From contig NZ_WBIS01000002.1 in the NCBI RefSeq assembly GCF_009749465.1, positions 434,001-498,000 on the forward strand: 64,000 nucleotides of DNA, given 5' to 3'. A program made the translations under genes and the position numbers. The notes under the pieces were generated by a model. The model searched no databases, was not told the origin of the DNA, and saw nothing but the letters and a program-made list of their open reading frames with translations. Each line of letters starts with the position of its first letter. The first letter of the stretch is position 1. Below, piece by piece: positions 32,817 through 41,333 of the stretch. Origin of the DNA: Agromyces terreus. Its GTDB lineage: Bacteria; Actinomycetota; Actinomycetes; Actinomycetales; Microbacteriaceae.

Positions 32817-33370
32817 GGCCGCACGTCGATGACGTCGAGGGCGAGTTCGATCGCCTCCGCGAGGGAGCCGTCGGGGGCCTCGGCCCAGGCGTACAGCCCG
32901 CTCACGAGCGCGGCGAGCACGGATGCCGCGGCGACCCGCGCGACGGCGGGCGCCGCGCCGTCGGCGACGAGCTGCTCGACGAGCGCCCGCTCGGTGTTGC
33001 CGGTCGAGCGCCACATGGCACCCCGAAGCGACGGGGTCAGCGCGATGATGCGGATGCGGCGGCGGATGACCGGCGTCTCGGGTTCGGGCAGCGAGCGCCA
33101 GGCGCCGCGCACGCCCCGCGCGGCTCGGAGGAACGGCGGTTCGCTCGCCGGGCGGGCCCCGACGGCCGCGATGAGCTCGGGATCGTAGGGGTCGTCGAGC
33201 AGCACCGCCTCCTTCGTCGGGAAGTGGCGGAAGAACGTCATCTCGGTCACGCCGGCCGCGCGCGCGATCTCGCCGACGGTGGTCTGCTCGTAGCCGCCTC
33301 GTTCGAACAGGTCGAGCGCGGCGTGCACGAGCGCGGCGGTGGTGCGCTCGCGCTTCGTGGGGTGCTCCAT
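32813..33370 (-). CDS. TetR-family regulator of the ABC export operon
   Basis: This protein of about 185 residues has the HTH TTVGEIARAAGVTEMTFFRHF near residue 35. It is the first gene of the TetR-ATPase-permease operon and lies divergent from an EamA exporter. A 19-bp palindrome between the two divergent starts is a likely operator controlling both. ATG 33370 (MEHPTKRER) leaves that palindrome upstream and has AAGG ahead of it; ATG 33394 would put the palindrome inside the gene. Confidence 0.85.
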   Translation of the reverse strand: MEHPTKRERTTAALVHAALDLFERGGYEQTTVGEIARAAGVTEMTFFRHFPTKEAVLLDDPYDPELIAAVGARPASEPPFLRAARGVRGAWRSLPEPETPVIRRRIRIIALTPSLRGAMWRSTGNTERALVEQLVADGAAPAVARVAAASVLAALVSGLYAWAEAPDGSLAEAIELALDVIDVRP

Positions 33371-33376
33371 GCCTTG

Positions 33377-33395
33377 AATGTTAGTCGCTAACATT
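33377..33395. promoter_or_regulatory. TetR operator (perfect palindrome)
   Basis: AATGTTAGTCGCTAACATT has perfect 8-bp arms around TCG. It lies between the TetR-ABC operon and the divergent EamA gene and is unusually AT-rich for this genome. Confidence 0.8.
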
Positions 33396-33433
33396 TGTGA
33401 TGGCCAGTCTGCGGATGCACGTATCTTCGTACG

Positions 33434-34366
33434 GTGCCCGATTCCTCACCGACGCCCGCGATGACGGATGCCGCGCTGCAGCGCCGTCGCCTCACCGGAG
33501 CCGCGACCCAGCTCGGCACGGAGGTGTCGATCAACTTCGGCTCCTCGCTCGCGGGCCTCGTGATCCCGGTGGTCGGATCGTTCGTGGTCGTCGCCGTGCG
33601 CCAGCTCGTGATGCTCGTCGCGGTGCTGCCCTTCTACCGTCCGAAGCGGGCGGAGCTCACCTGGTCGCGCCTGTGGCCCGCCCTCGCGCTCGGCGTCGTG
33701 CTCGCGGTCATGAACATCGCGTTCTACGAGTCCGTGCACCTGCTCGGTCTCGGCATCGCGGCGACCATCGAGTTCCTCGGCCCCCTCGCGATCGCGCTCG
33801 CCACGTCGCGCCGGCTGCTCGACGTGGGCTGCGCCGTCGCCGCGGGGCTGGGCGTCGTGCTGCTCATCGGGCCCGGAGCGTCGGATGCCTCGGCCGTCGA
33901 CCCGTGGGGCGTCGCGCTCGCCCTCACCGCGGCCGCGACCTGGGCCCTCTACATCGTGCTCACCCGCCGCGTCGCCGTCGGCCTGCCGGGCCTCGAGGGC
34001 CTGACCGTCGCGAGCATCGTGAGCCTCGTGCTGCTCGTGCCGTTCGCGGTGGCGACCTTCGACCCGGCCGCCTTCGACTGGGGCGTCGTGCTGCTCCTGC
34101 TCGGGGTCGGGGTGCTCTCCTCGGCGCTGCCGTACAGCCTCGACACGTTCATCCTGCGGCGCATCTCGCCCCGGCTGTACTCGATCATCACGAGCTTCGG
34201 CCCCGTCATCGCGGCGATCTTCGGATGGCTGGTGCTCTCCGAGACCTTCACGCTCGTGGAGGTGCTGGCGATCGCGATCGTCTGCGGGGCGGCGGGCACC
34301 GCCATCGCGACCCAGCGCGAGCGGCCGAAGTCCGACCTCGAGCAGACCGCCGAGGGCATGGCCTGA
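33434..34366 (+). CDS. EamA/RhtA-type drug/metabolite transporter
   Basis: This 310-residue protein has ten hydrophobic segments arranged as two EamA repeats (first near residues 30-150, second 160-295). It resembles RhtA-like exporters of amino acids such as threonine and homoserine. TATCTT at 33422-33427 lies six bases before GTG 33434 with no ribosome site, so the mRNA may be leaderless. The TetR palindrome 40 bp upstream suggests shared control with the ABC exporter operon. Confidence 0.85.
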   Translation: MPDSSPTPAMTDAALQRRRLTGAATQLGTEVSINFGSSLAGLVIPVVGSFVVVAVRQLVMLVAVLPFYRPKRAELTWSRLWPALALGVVLAVMNIAFYESVHLLGLGIAATIEFLGPLAIALATSRRLLDVGCAVAAGLGVVLLIGPGASDASAVDPWGVALALTAAATWALYIVLTRRVAVGLPGLEGLTVASIVSLVLLVPFAVATFDPAAFDWGVVLLLLGVGVLSSALPYSLDTFILRRISPRLYSIITSFGPVIAAIFGWLVLSETFTLVEVLAIAIVCGAAGTAIATQRERPKSDLEQTAEGMA

Positions 34367-34410
34367 CGCGGGGCGCCACAGCCCGGGCATCGAACGAGCT
34401 GTTCCTCCAC

Positions 34411-34476
34411 GAAATTCAGGAGATCCGGGGGCACGGGTGCGGTGAGCACCCTGTGCAGCCGATGCTCCTGAATTTC
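34411..34476. repeat. Inverted-repeat element A between convergent genes
   Basis: GAAATTCAGGAG (34411-34422) and CTCCTGAATTTC (34465-34476) are perfect 12-bp arms. Inside, GCACGGGTGC and GCACCCTGTGC pair further with one bulge, making an almost continuous 66-nt hairpin. It lies between the convergent EamA and GIY-YIG genes. Confidence 0.8.
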
Positions 34477-34514
34477 TGCGACTGGTGGGCGTGCGTGGCC
34501 GCGCGCCAGGCGGG

Positions 34515-35162
34515 TCAGCCGCGCGCGGCGTGCCGCCGGCTCACCCAGCGGTCGTACTCGGCCCAGGGGTCGTCGACGCCGAGCGCGAGGGCCTCGATGT
34601 GCTCGGTGAGCGCCGGATGCCGCGCGAACCACTCCGTGCCCGCGAACCGGTGCTCGGCGAACTGCTCGTGCCGGCGCCGCTCGACGCGTCGCCCGCCCGG
34701 CTCGAACGCGAGCACCTCCTCATGCGGCACGACCGAGAGCCGCTGGCGCGGGTTCGCCGACGTGCCGATCTTGACCTGGTCGCGGTGGCGCACGTAGTAG
34801 ACGATCTCGACGCGCACGGGCAGCAGCTCGGGGTCGGGCACCTCGCCGGCGGCCCACTCGCAGTCGGCGCAGAGCCAGCCCGAGGGGTAGCGCACGCCCA
34901 CGCGGCATCCGCACGCCCGACATGGCGAGGGCGCGAGATCGGTCACGCCGACCTCGGCGGCGACGCGATCGTACGCCCCGAGCAGGTGCATCGCGCACAG
35001 TCCGAGGTCGTCGGCGAGGTCGTCGGCGAGGTCGAGGGCGCCGGATGCCGCGGGCTCGTCGTGCCTCGGCCCCCGGACGGATGCCGCGACGGGTCGCCCG
35101 CACCGCACGCCGGAGGCGTCGGTGAGCCGACAGGCCTGCCCTGAGGCATCCGCTCGCTGCAT
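34515..35162 (-). CDS. GIY-YIG-like (T5orf172/MUG113) domain protein with zinc-type cysteines
   Basis: In this 215-residue protein the C-terminal half contains VYYVRHRDQVKIGTSANPRQR and EQFAEHRFAGTEWF, the GIY-YIG-like pattern of the MUG113/T5orf172 group, found in phage and bacterial DNA-processing proteins. The N-terminal half has eight or so cysteines, including CRACGCRVGVRYPSGWLCADC, which looks like a zinc ribbon. The function is unknown; nicking of a specific nucleic acid is a guess. It stands alone with its start at ATG 35162. Confidence 0.7.
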   Translation of the reverse strand: MQRADASGQACRLTDASGVRCGRPVAASVRGPRHDEPAASGALDLADDLADDLGLCAMHLLGAYDRVAAEVGVTDLAPSPCRACGCRVGVRYPSGWLCADCEWAAGEVPDPELLPVRVEIVYYVRHRDQVKIGTSANPRQRLSVVPHEEVLAFEPGGRRVERRRHEQFAEHRFAGTEWFARHPALTEHIEALALGVDDPWAEYDRWVSRRHAARG

Positions 35163-35288
35163 GCCAGCAGGCTACGCGGGACCGCCCACACGATCGGGGC
35201 CGAGATGAGGGGCGCGCGATAGGCTCGATCGACGGTCCGCGGCGATCTCGCGGCGTCGGGGCGGGTGCCCGAAGGCGACGGAGGCGAG

Positions 35289-35948
35289 GTGAACGGCATG
35301 GCGTGGTGGAGCAGGCGCAAGCGTCGACGGTTCACCCCGTTCGACCGCTCCGCGCTGCCCGAGGCCGAGCCCCTGACCTTCGAGGAGACCTTCAACGAGG
35401 GTGTGATCGTCGCCGAGGCCGCCGGCCGCATGGCCCTGAAGAACCGCATCATCGTGCGGGCGCTTCGCGGCGACGAGCCGTTCGACAGCGAGCGCGCGTC
35501 GGCCGAGGCGCGCGAGGTGCTGCGCGAGCTCATCCACGAGCTCGACCAGGTCGCCGAGTGGGCCGAGACCGAGCGCGAGTCCGCGGCGAGGCGTGAGGGC
35601 CGTTCCGCGCATCAGCACGACTACCACCGCGCCGACTCCTGGAACCTGCGGCTGCGCGAGCGGGTCAACGAGGCCGTGGCGAAGCGCCTCGGCGAGCTCC
35701 GCGCCGACGACGAGTACCTGGCGCAGTTCGCCGAGCGCGCCCGTCAAGATGCCTGGGCCGAGCTCTCCGACGCGATCGAGCAGCGCCTGGCTCGCGACTG
35801 GCCCGACATCGAGATCGACGAGGCCTACATCGCCGAGCGCGACGATCGCATGGCGGATGTCGCGGCCGACCTCATGCGCGACCTCGGCGAGGTGCGGCAG
35901 CGGCGCGAGGAGCGCGACGCCCTCGACGACGCCTTCGGCGGCTGGTAG
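35289..35948 (+). CDS. Hypothetical charged helical protein
   Basis: I do not recognise this protein of about 219 residues. It opens with a basic stretch (WWSRRKRRRFTPFDR), then is mostly Glu/Arg/Ala-rich and predicted helical, probably forming coiled coils (residues 60-210). There are no cysteines, signal peptide or membrane segments. GTG 35289 is chosen because GGAGG ends 4 bases before it; ATG 35298 is also in frame. A TAGGCT -10 box lies near 35221. The neighbours give no clue. Confidence 0.7.
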   Translation: MNGMAWWSRRKRRRFTPFDRSALPEAEPLTFEETFNEGVIVAEAAGRMALKNRIIVRALRGDEPFDSERASAEAREVLRELIHELDQVAEWAETERESAARREGRSAHQHDYHRADSWNLRLRERVNEAVAKRLGELRADDEYLAQFAERARQDAWAELSDAIEQRLARDWPDIEIDEAYIAERDDRMADVAADLMRDLGEVRQRREERDALDDAFGGW

Positions 35949-36018
35949 CCGACTGGTCGGCGCGTTCCGACGGCAACCGGTCTGCCCGCTGTCGGAGGCC
36001 CGGAGTAGCGTCCCGCGC

Positions 36019-36645
36019 ATGAGCATCGACGACGGCCTCGCGGTCGCGACCATCACCGCTTCGCTCGACGGGTTCGTGGCCGGGCCGAACCAGTCGCTCG
36101 AGAACCCCCTCGGCGAGGGCGCCGAACGCCTGCACGCTTGGATGTTCGACGATCCCGACTCCAGCCAGTCGATCATCGACACGATCCTGGGCGTGGCGGC
36201 CGTCGTGCAGGGGCGCAACATGTTCGGGCCGATCCGGGGCGAGTGGCCGGATGCCTCGTGGCGCGGGTGGTGGGGCGAAGATCCGCCGTACCACGCGCCG
36301 GTCTTCGTGCTCACGCACTACGCCCGCGAGCCCGAGGTCATGGAGGGCGGCACGACGTTCCACTTCGTGACCGGGGGCATCGAGGAGGCGTTCGCGCGGG
36401 CCCGTGAGGCGGCCGGGCCCACGGGGCACATCTCGATCGCGGGCGGCGCGAGCACCGTGCGGCAGGCCCTGAACGCGGGCCTGCTCGACCGCCTGGTGCT
36501 GAGCATCGCGCCCATCACGCTCGGCGCCGGCGAGCGGCTCTTCGACGGGGTGCAGCTCGGCGGCGCCGGCGGCATCGCCCTGAAGCCGGTCGACGTGCTT
36601 GCGACGCCGCTCGCCACGCACGTCACGTACGAGGTCGTGCGCTGA
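36019..36645 (+). CDS. RibD C-terminal / dihydrofolate reductase-like protein
   Basis: This 208-residue protein of the YyaP/YwjB branch has ASLDGFVAGPNQS at the start, VQGRNMFGPIRGEWPD in the middle and ISIAGGASTVRQALNAGLLDRL, the NADPH-binding region. It probably reduces a small heterocycle or aldehyde/ketone; true dihydrofolate reductase activity is unlikely. ATG 36019 lies about 7 bases after a TAGCGT -10 box at 36006 and has no ribosome site, so the mRNA is probably leaderless. Confidence 0.85.
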   Translation: MSIDDGLAVATITASLDGFVAGPNQSLENPLGEGAERLHAWMFDDPDSSQSIIDTILGVAAVVQGRNMFGPIRGEWPDASWRGWWGEDPPYHAPVFVLTHYAREPEVMEGGTTFHFVTGGIEEAFARAREAAGPTGHISIAGGASTVRQALNAGLLDRLVLSIAPITLGAGERLFDGVQLGGAGGIALKPVDVLATPLATHVTYEVVR

Positions 36646-36650
36646 TCTCG

Positions 36651-36691
36651 CCGAGGCGGGCGCCTGCCACGCGGCATCCGCCCTGCCTCGG
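36651..36691. terminator. Bidirectional terminator between convergent genes
   Basis: CCGAGGCGGGCG (36651-36662) pairs with CGCCCTGCCTCGG (36679-36691) with a one-base bulge. It lies 6 bp after the reductase stop and 10 bp before the oligopeptidase stop. Confidence 0.75.
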
Positions 36692-36700
36692 TGTACCGTC

Positions 36701-38971
36701 CTACTCCCCGCTCGGGTGCGCTCCGGCCCGGTCGATGACCCACGCATAGGCGAACGCCCGCTCGCGCCAGGCCGAGTACCGGCCCGAGACGCCCCCGTGA
36801 CCGGCGGCCATCTCGATCTTCAGCAGCGGGTCGGCCCCGACCTCGCGCAGCTTCGCGACCCACTTCGCGGGCTCGACGTAGAGCACGCGGGTGTCGTTGA
36901 GCGAGGTGACCGCGAGGATCGGCGGGTACGTGACCGCGTGCACGTTCTCGAGGGGGGAGTACGACTTCATGTAGTGGTACACCTCCTCGTCGTCGAGCGG
37001 GTTGCCCCACTCGTCCCACTCGATGACGGTGAGCGGCAGCGACGGGTCGAGGATCGAGGTCAGCGGGTCGACGAACGGCACCTCGGCGAGGATGCCCGAG
37101 AAGTACTTCGGCGCGAGGTTCGCGACGGCGCCCATGAGCAGTCCGCCGGCGCTGCCGCCCTGGGCGACGAGCCGGTCGGGGGCGGTGATGTCCTCCTCGA
37201 TCAGGTGGCGCGCCGCCGCCACGAAGTCGGTGAAGGTGTTGCGCTTCTCGAGCTTCTTGCCGTGCTCGTACCAGAGGCGGCCCATCTCGCCGCCGCCGCG
37301 CACATGCGCGATCGCGAAGACCATGCCGCGGTCGAGGAGCGACAGGCGGGGGATGCCGAAGCCGGGGTCCATGGATGCCTCGTACGAGCCGTACCCGTAG
37401 AGCAGCGTGGGCGCGGGCTCGCCGAGGTTCACGAGGTCGTGCCGGTAGACGAGCGAGATCGGGACGCGGGTGCCGTCCTTGGCGACGGCCCACTCGCGTC
37501 GCTGCGCGTAACGGGTCGCGTCGTAGTCGCCGAGCACGGCCTGGCGCTTGCGGACGATGCGTTCGCCGGTCGCGACGACGAGGTCGAACACCGTCGAGGG
37601 CGTCACGAAGCTCGTGTATCCGAGCCGCAGCATCGGCTGCTCCCACGCGGGGTTGCCGCGCAGGCCCACGGTGAAGAGCTCCTCGTCGAACGCGAGCTCG
37701 TGCAGGGTGTCGTCGGGTGTCGCGTCGGCCGGGATGCCCGCCGGGGGCAGCTTCGCGATCGCGACCCGCGACAGCCCGTCGCGCCGGTACTCGAGCGCGA
37801 CGAAGTCGCGGAACGCGTCGACGCCCTCGATGCGCACCTGCTCGTTGTGCGGCAGCAGCATGCGGCGTGGCCCTTGGGGGTCGGATGCCGCGACGCTGAC
37901 GAGTTCGAAGTTCACGGCGCCGTCGTTGTGGACGATGAGCAGGCGGTCCTTGCCGCCCGCGACGACGTGCTCGACGTCGTACTCGACGCCCTCCTTGCGC
38001 GGCCAGACGATGCGGGGCTCGCCGGTCGGGTCGTCGGCGTCGAGCAGGCGGGTCTCGCTCGTGATGTTGGAGCCGGCCTCGATGACGAGGTAGCGACGGC
38101 TGCGGGTGAGGCCGACGCCGAGCCAGTACCGTTCGTCGGGCTCGTGCAGCACCTGCACGTCGGCGGATGCCCCGGTGCCGACCTCGTGCCGCCAGATGGT
38201 GTCGGGCCGCCACGACTCGTCGACCGTCGCGTAGAACACGTAGCGACCGGAGGGGTCGAAGATCGCGCCGCCGCTCGTGCCCTCGATGACGTCGTCGATG
38301 GTGCGCTCGGGGTCGTCGAGGGCGCGGAACCGCAGCGTGTACCGCTCGTCGCCCTCGACGTCGACGCCGTAGAGCAGCGTGGCGCCGTCGGCGGTCACGT
38401 CGAAGCTGCCGAGCGAGTAGAACTCGTGCCCCTCGGCCTCGAGGTTGTCGTCGAGGAGCACCTGCTCGCCGGGCAGGCCGGCCGCCGCCGCCGGTCGAGG
38501 AGCGCCCGACGGTTCCGCCGGTCGAGGAGCGCCCGACGGTTCCGCCGGTCGAGGAGCGCCCGACGCAGGAGGACGCGTCTCGAGACCAGCCGTGGCCTCG
38601 ACGGGCTCGACCGACGCCTCATCGGCCTCGAGCGCCGGCGGGGTCCAGTCGTCGGGGCCGGCGATGGGGGCCCGGCAGTGGATGCCGTACTCCTGACCCT
38701 CGACCGTGCGCGAGTAGTACCACCAGTCGCCCTCGCGTGTCGGCACCGAGAGGTCGGTCTCCTTCGTGCGGGCGCGGATCTCCTCGAAGAGCTGCTCCTG
38801 CAGCAGGGAGAGGTGCTCGGTGCGCGCGTTCGTGTACGCGTTCTCCTGGTGGAGGTGAGCGATGACCTCTGGGTCGTCCTTCGCGCGCAGCCACTCGTAG
38901 TCGTCGATGACCGTGTCGCCGTGGTGCGTGCGTTCGATGGGGCGCTTCGGGGTGTTCGGAGGAGTCAGCAC
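36701..38971 (-). CDS. Oligopeptidase B / prolyl-oligopeptidase family (S9A), repeat-inserted
   Basis: This 756-residue serine peptidase has a beta-propeller domain up to about residue 420 and an alpha/beta-hydrolase domain holding VAQGGSAGGLLMGAV (nucleophile) and AAGHGGVSGRYS (histidine). It cleaves short peptides, mostly after basic residues, in the cytoplasm. GTG 38971 follows GGAG. A run of roughly residues 127-163 is encoded by three copies of the interspersed palindromic repeat and reads as GAPRPAEPS repeats. Normal family members have a short loop here (between ...PPALEAD and PGEQVLLD), so the gene still reads through but carries a Pro/Ala insert. Confidence 0.92.
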   Translation of the reverse strand: MLTPPNTPKRPIERTHHGDTVIDDYEWLRAKDDPEVIAHLHQENAYTNARTEHLSLLQEQLFEEIRARTKETDLSVPTREGDWWYYSRTVEGQEYGIHCRAPIAGPDDWTPPALEADEASVEPVEATAGLETRPPASGAPRPAEPSGAPRPAEPSGAPRPAAAAGLPGEQVLLDDNLEAEGHEFYSLGSFDVTADGATLLYGVDVEGDERYTLRFRALDDPERTIDDVIEGTSGGAIFDPSGRYVFYATVDESWRPDTIWRHEVGTGASADVQVLHEPDERYWLGVGLTRSRRYLVIEAGSNITSETRLLDADDPTGEPRIVWPRKEGVEYDVEHVVAGGKDRLLIVHNDGAVNFELVSVAASDPQGPRRMLLPHNEQVRIEGVDAFRDFVALEYRRDGLSRVAIAKLPPAGIPADATPDDTLHELAFDEELFTVGLRGNPAWEQPMLRLGYTSFVTPSTVFDLVVATGERIVRKRQAVLGDYDATRYAQRREWAVAKDGTRVPISLVYRHDLVNLGEPAPTLLYGYGSYEASMDPGFGIPRLSLLDRGMVFAIAHVRGGGEMGRLWYEHGKKLEKRNTFTDFVAAARHLIEEDITAPDRLVAQGGSAGGLLMGAVANLAPKYFSGILAEVPFVDPLTSILDPSLPLTVIEWDEWGNPLDDEEVYHYMKSYSPLENVHAVTYPPILAVTSLNDTRVLYVEPAKWVAKLREVGADPLLKIEMAAGHGGVSGRYSAWRERAFAYAWVIDRAGAHPSGE
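38491..38591. repeat. Interspersed repeat copies inside the oligopeptidase gene (R6)
   Basis: CCGGTCGAGGAGCGCCCGAC plus 7 bases repeats with a 27-bp period at 38491, 38518 and 38545, ending in GCGTCTCGAGACCAG. The units are A-type on the plus strand, so the gene (minus strand) reads CTCCTCGACCGGCGG with frame CCT-CGA-CCG-GCG. The 27-bp period keeps the frame. Confidence 0.9.
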
Positions 38972-39014
38972 AGCTCCACGCTACGGCGTGCGTCCTCCGC
39001 CGTACACCGTGTCT

Positions 39015-39103
39015 CTTTTCAGGAGCCCATGTGGGCTCGCGGGGCCGTTCGGCGTCGCATCGACCCCGAAACGGCCCTGCTGCCCACATGGGCTCCTGAA
39101 AAG
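39015..39103. repeat. Inverted-repeat element B in a divergent promoter region
   Basis: The two 22-base arms (39015-39036 and 39082-39103) are perfectly complementary; the outer part reads CTTTTCAGGAGCCC. The core between them holds GGGCCGTT and AACGGCCC, a second pairing. It lies upstream of both divergent genes (oligopeptidase, efeU), so it is not a simple terminator. Element A has the same TTCAGGAG in its arms. Confidence 0.85.
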
Positions 39104-39131
39104 CGCGATTTGCGGCGCCGTGGCAGAGGAG

Positions 39132-39150
39132 TAAGGTAAGCCTTCGCTAC
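39132..39150 (+). promoter_or_regulatory. Weak iron-box-like site upstream of efeU
   Basis: TAAGGTAAGCCTTCGCTAC matches the DtxR/IdeR consensus at about 12 of 19 positions. The left half is good and the right half poor. The position 31 bp before the efeU start fits iron repression of the operon. Confidence 0.5.
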
Positions 39151-39181
39151 CCCTCCCGCCAGACCATTTCCGGAGACCGCT

Positions 39182-40087
39182 GTGCTCGCCACCTACCTGA
39201 TCGGCCTCCGCGAGGGCCTCGAGGCGGGTCTCGTCGTCGGCATCCTGGTGGCGTACCTCGGCAAGCTCGGCCGCCGCGACCTGCTCGGCCGGCTGTGGGC
39301 GGGCATCGGCCTCGCGATCGCCGTCGCGCTCGGCGTCGGCGCGGCCCTCACGTGGGGCCCGTACGCGATGACGTTCCAGGCGCAGGAGATCCTCGGCGGC
39401 ACGCTCTCGATCGTCGCCGTCGCGATGGTCACCTGGATGACGTTCTGGATGGGCTCGCACGGCGCGACCCTGTCGAAGGAACTGCGCAGCAGCATGGATG
39501 CCGCGATCGACCGTTCGTGGTTCGCGATCGTGCTGCTCGGAGCGCTCTCCGTCGGGCGCGAGGGCATCGAGACCGCGCTCTTCGTGTGGGCGAACGCCGC
39601 CGGCGGGGCGGAACCGCTCTACGCGACGCTCGGCGCCGTGCTCGGCATCCTCACCGCCGTGGTCATCTCGTGGGGCATCTCTCGCGGCCTCGTGCGCTTC
39701 AACCTCGGCCGCTTCTTCACGTGGACCGGCCTCTTCCTCATCTTCGTCGCCGCCGGCGTGCTCGCCTACGGGGTGGGCGATCTGCAGGAGGCATCCGTCA
39801 TCCCCGGCTGGGGCGCACCGGCCTACAGCCTCACCGGCCTCGTGCCGCCGGGCAGCTGGTACGGCACCGTGCTCGCCGGCATCTTCAACTTCACGCCCGA
39901 GCCGACCTGGGCGCAGGTCTTCGCGTGGGTCGGCTACGTGGCGGTCACCGTGCCGCTGTACCTGCTCATGCTGCGTCGGCGCGGGCGGGCGCGAGCCGCC
40001 GCCGCAGCCGCGAAGACCACGACGGCCGAGGCATCCGCGCCCCCTGAGCCGGCGGCGCTCGAACCGACGCCCGTCGACACCCACTGA
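39182..40087 (+). CDS. efeU: Ferrous/ferric iron permease EfeU (FTR1 family)
   Basis: This 301-residue membrane protein has seven hydrophobic segments. It carries both iron-binding REXXE motifs: LIGLREGLEAGL near residue 8 and SVGREGIETALFVW near residue 127. It moves iron across the membrane as the channel of the EfeUOB system. The gene is intact, unlike in E. coli K-12. GTG 39182 opens the operon, with efeO following after 40 bp and a weak iron box upstream. The C-terminal tail is Ala/Pro-rich and probably flexible. Confidence 0.93.
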   Translation: MLATYLIGLREGLEAGLVVGILVAYLGKLGRRDLLGRLWAGIGLAIAVALGVGAALTWGPYAMTFQAQEILGGTLSIVAVAMVTWMTFWMGSHGATLSKELRSSMDAAIDRSWFAIVLLGALSVGREGIETALFVWANAAGGAEPLYATLGAVLGILTAVVISWGISRGLVRFNLGRFFTWTGLFLIFVAAGVLAYGVGDLQEASVIPGWGAPAYSLTGLVPPGSWYGTVLAGIFNFTPEPTWAQVFAWVGYVAVTVPLYLLMLRRRGRARAAAAAAKTTTAEASAPPEPAALEPTPVDTH

Positions 40088-40127
40088 CCGACCCGCGACA
40101 TCCGCCCCTCCACAGACCGGAGCACCC

Positions 40128-41333
40128 ATGAATCGACGTGTCCTCGCGACATCCGCCACCGCGATCGTCTTCGCGCTCGCCCTCTCGGGGTGCGTGGCCA
40201 AGGCCGACCTCGCCGACGCCGTGGCCGTCGACATCACCGACGACGCGTGCGCCGTCTCGGTCGACACCGCCGCCGCGGGCGCCGTGACCTTCTCGCTCGA
40301 GAACACCGGCACCGATGTCAACGAGTTCGAGATCCTCGCCGACGACCAGCTGCGCATCGTGGGCGAGAAGGAGAACGTCACCCCGGGCCAGAAGGTCGAC
40401 TTCGTCGCCCAGCTCGAGCCGGGCGAGTATTACACCGCCTGCAAGTTCCAGCAGGTGGGCGCGCCCGTCGGGCTCGCCGCCTTCACCGTCACGGGCGAGG
40501 CGTCCGAGGTTTCGGCCGACGAGCAGGAGCTCAGCGACCAGGCCGTCACCGAGTACCTCGCGTACGTGCGCTCGCAGACCTCCGAACTGCTGCCCCTCGT
40601 GCAGGAGCTCGCCGACGCGTACGCGGCCGGCGACGACGAGGCCGCTCGCGCCCTCTTCGCCACGACCCGTGTGCCCTACGAGCGCATCGAGCCCACGGCG
40701 GAGGCGTTCGGCGACCTCGACCCGAAGATCGACTTCCGCGAGGTCGACGCCGTGGCCGACGGCATCGACTGGACCGGCTTCCACCGCATCGAGAAGGACC
40801 TCTGGCCGCCGGCGCAGGGCGACCTGAACTCCGACGGTCAGGACGCGTTCCTCGACTGGGCGCCGTCCACGCCCGAAGAGCGCCAGGCGTACGCCGACGG
40901 CCTGGTCGAGAACATCACCGAACTGCACACCCTCGTGACCGCCGACGACTTCACGGTGAGCCTCGCCGACATCTCGAACGGCGCCATCGGCCTGCTCGAC
41001 GAGGTCGCCGCCGGCAAGATCACCGGCGAGGAGGACTGGTGGTCGGGCACCGACCTCTACGACTTCTCGGCCAACGTGCAGGGCGCGTACGTCGCGTTCG
41101 GCGCGGTGCGCGCGCTCGCCGAGTCGAAGGGCGACGACGGCGCAGCACTCGCAACGGAGATCGACGACCAGTTCACCGCGCTCAACGGCCTGCTCGGCAC
41201 CTACGGCTCGCTCGACGAGGGCTTCGTGAACTACGCCGAGCTCACCGACGCCGACAAGAAGGCGCTGAGCGACCAGGTCAACGCGCTCGCCGAGCCGCTC
41301 TCCCAGCTGACGAGCACCATTCTCGGGGTCTGA
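40128..41333 (+). CDS. efeO: Iron uptake lipoprotein EfeO (cupredoxin + M75 domain)
   Basis: This 401-residue protein has a lipobox LALSGC at residues 17-22, so it is lipid-anchored outside the membrane. An N-terminal EfeO cupredoxin-like domain (residues 25-130) precedes an M75 imelysin-like domain with GFHRIEKDLW, the HxxE motif thought to bind iron. It captures iron and works with EfeB to hand it to EfeU. The start at ATG 40128 follows CGGAGC. The stop overlaps the next start as TGATG. Confidence 0.93.
   Translation: MNRRVLATSATAIVFALALSGCVAKADLADAVAVDITDDACAVSVDTAAAGAVTFSLENTGTDVNEFEILADDQLRIVGEKENVTPGQKVDFVAQLEPGEYYTACKFQQVGAPVGLAAFTVTGEASEVSADEQELSDQAVTEYLAYVRSQTSELLPLVQELADAYAAGDDEAARALFATTRVPYERIEPTAEAFGDLDPKIDFREVDAVADGIDWTGFHRIEKDLWPPAQGDLNSDGQDAFLDWAPSTPEERQAYADGLVENITELHTLVTADDFTVSLADISNGAIGLLDEVAAGKITGEEDWWSGTDLYDFSANVQGAYVAFGAVRALAESKGDDGAALATEIDDQFTALNGLLGTYGSLDEGFVNYAELTDADKKALSDQVNALAEPLSQLTSTILGV

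Noticed and set aside
32813-33394. Longer TetR start at ATG 33394
   Set aside because: It would put the perfect operator palindrome inside the coding region; ATG 33370 has a weak ribosome site and leaves the operator upstream.
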